DNA from: Alphaproteobacteria bacterium UBA6149
Lineage (GTDB): Bacteria; Pseudomonadota; Alphaproteobacteria; Rickettsiales; UBA998
Assembly: GCA_002423155.1 (NCBI GenBank)
Contig: DIUV01000030.1
Span: 42,200-74,886 of the forward strand
DNA length: 32,687 nt
Reading direction: 5' to 3'
Numbering within the stretch: position 1 is the first letter of the stretch; every line of letters begins with the position of its first letter. The notes beneath the pieces were generated by a model, which did no database searches, was not told the DNA's origin, and saw only the letters and a program-made list of their open reading frames with translations. Positions 31,837 to 32,687 of this stretch are shown here, one piece after another. The translations under genes were made by a program, and so were the position numbers.

Positions 31837-32382
31837 ATGAGAATAATTACTGCTTTGAGCATATTGATATTAGCGACAAACACTGGTTTTGCCGCGCCAC
31901 TTAGCAAAAAAGATGTACCCGTAGAAATAACCGCCGATAGTTTGGAGGTGGTGCAACCCAACCAAACCGCCATTTTTCGCGGTGCAGTACGCGTAACTCA
32001 AGGAGATATGAATATGACCTCCGCCACCATGACCGTACATTACCGCGAGGGTAAAAATACAGAAAACAGCACACAACAAGTGGGGGCCGTATCACGCATA
32101 GAGGCAGAAGGCGGTGTTTTGCTCTCCACTAGAGAAGAAACTGTGCGGGGAGAAAAAGGGGTTTATGATGTGGATGCTGGAATAGTCCGCATGTTAAATA
32201 ATGTAGTCTTAACCCGCGGTAAAAATGTTTTGAAAGGTAATAATCTGGTTTATAACCTAAACACAGGAAAAAGCCTCCTAAATGCAGGCGGAGAACCTGC
32301 CCTTGGCGATAAAAAAGCTGGAGGTGATAAAAAAACTGGTTCTGGTAGGGTGAAAGCAGTTTTTGTGCCTGAAGGTAAGTAG
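31837..32382 (+). CDS. lptA: LPS transport periplasmic protein LptA
   Basis: 181 residues. Signal peptide about 1-19 (cut after GFA: MRIITALSILILATNTGFA-AP), then the OstA-type jellyroll: VEITADSLEVVQPNQTAIFRG, VTQGDMNMTSATMTVHY, IEAEGGVLLSTREETVRGEKGVYDVDAG and LTRGKNVLKGNNLVYNLNTGKS. The C-terminal tail is Gly/Lys-rich. LptA polymerises into the bridge that carries LPS across the periplasm. An AGGGA site precedes the ATG. The usual downstream lptB is not found before the window ends. Confidence 0.94.
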   Translation: MRIITALSILILATNTGFAAPLSKKDVPVEITADSLEVVQPNQTAIFRGAVRVTQGDMNMTSATMTVHYREGKNTENSTQQVGAVSRIEAEGGVLLSTREETVRGEKGVYDVDAGIVRMLNNVVLTRGKNVLKGNNLVYNLNTGKSLLNAGGEPALGDKKAGGDKKTGSGRVKAVFVPEGK

Positions 32383-32410
32383 TTTAGCAAAATTTATAGT
32401 TCCTTCAGGG
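32368..32410 (+). terminator. possible hairpin overlapping the lptA stop
   Basis: CCTGAAGG (32368-32375) pairs perfectly with CCTTCAGG (32403-32410) across a 27-nt loop that contains the lptA stop. It is not followed by a T-run, so it is a weak terminator candidate or an mRNA 3'-end stabiliser. Confidence 0.3.
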
Positions 32411-32687
32411 CGATTTCACCAATCGTTAATTTTGAAATTTTTTTACCACCCTACACGACAATAGTATTAACAAGGCATTTATATATTGAAATACAATAAA
32501 AAAGTTCGCTCTCTCCGTCGTCATTCCTGCTGCGGCTAAGAATCTCTTTTTCCGCTTATGAGTGCCTCGTTTAGGGCGAAAGAGATTCTTAGCCGCAGCA
32601 GGAATGACGACGGAGAGAGCAATTTTAAGAAATAAATACTTATTATTCAATAGCTTCGTAATCTCAACCACTACCAGCTGAAGCTGG
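32383..32687. other. gene-free end of the window
   Basis: 305 bp after lptA. It holds the right half of a small hairpin at the lptA stop and the large palindrome at 32451-32660, and ends in a short CCAGCT-GA-AGCTGG hairpin (32674-32687). Minus-strand reading frames here are translations of the palindrome. lptB does not start within the window. Confidence 0.6.
32451..32660. repeat. large palindromic element (family 2), 32.5-kb copy
   Basis: Inner arms are perfect 40-bp inverted repeats: 32508-32547 and 32581-32620 (GCTCTCTCCGTCGTCATTCC outward left), with a 33-nt spacer. The left outer flank begins CCTACACGAC at 32451 and matches the outer left arms of the 28.2- and 12.9-kb copies. The right outer arm keeps CTTATTATTCAAT (about 32639-32651), then diverges. 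Confidence 0.88.

Noticed and set aside
31746..31973. 75-codon minus-strand reading frame
   Set aside because: Antisense to lptA and to element B; similarity to the frame at 2501-2683 comes from the repeat itself.
32426..32671. 81-codon minus-strand reading frame
   Set aside because: It is the translation of the 32.5-kb palindrome; no independent support.

Overview
The window looks like chromosomal DNA of an AT-rich alphaproteobacterium. The evidence is an RNase D, KdsD, LptC, LptA gene order, an NtrY-type kinase directly after a CorC-type gene, an LdtR-like MarR regulator, a ParE topoisomerase subunit, and a perfect CtrA-type box (TTAA-N7-TTAAC). CheD and a STAS/response-regulator-phosphatase pair suggest a motile cell. 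KdsD and the Lpt genes show it makes a Kdo-containing LPS. I cannot name the genus. I see no insertion sequence, prophage or CRISPR array.

Layout. 1-213 holds three degenerate repeat units. 214-2424 holds a DUF1993 gene divergent from an ArsR-type regulator, a DUF1294 membrane protein, dapD and a tRNA-Pro(UGG). 2563-3192 holds a three-hairpin repeat followed by an unknown Gly/Ala-rich protein. 3189-6731 is a minus-strand operon ybeY, corC-like, ntrY-like. 7078-9525 is an unusual RNB-type exoribonuclease ending in dsRBD-like repeats. 9633-12769 holds a hybrid-less histidine kinase behind a CtrA box, an LdtR-like MarR protein and an orphan TAXI-type solute-binding protein. 13073-14677 holds a YegD-like Hsp70 and a TfoX-N protein. 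14683-17461 is a DevBCA-like exporter, divergent from a ydbH-ynbE-ydbL set (17565-19404). 19414-24008 holds a dicarboxylate symporter, a ParDE toxin-antitoxin pair, topoisomerase IV parE and two small envelope proteins. 24214-26416 is cheD, a STAS protein and a REC-PP2C protein. 26420-29372 is the sulfate uptake set cysW, cysT, sbp, without cysA. 29540-32382 is rnd, kdsD, lptC, lptA.

Two repeat families stand out. One is a roughly 80-nt element of three consecutive hairpins, present at 2563-2645 and 31721-31800. The copies differ by compensatory base changes in all three stems, both lie 36-43 nt upstream of a start codon, and the second supplies the last codons of lptC. The other is a family of large palindromes (about 6.9, 12.9, 28.2 and 32.5 kb), with fragments at 1-201. 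The best copy (28116-28351) has inverted termini CTACACGACAG and sits between sbp and cysT.

Other notable points: the RNase D gene appears to start at a rare ATT codon behind a strong Shine-Dalgarno sequence, and the RNB protein has a divergent active site and no recognisable OB/S1 domains. Several modules are envelope-related (LPS transport, YdbH lipid transport, DevBCA export, LdtR), and a 14-bp palindrome lies in the promoter shared by the exporter and ydbH.
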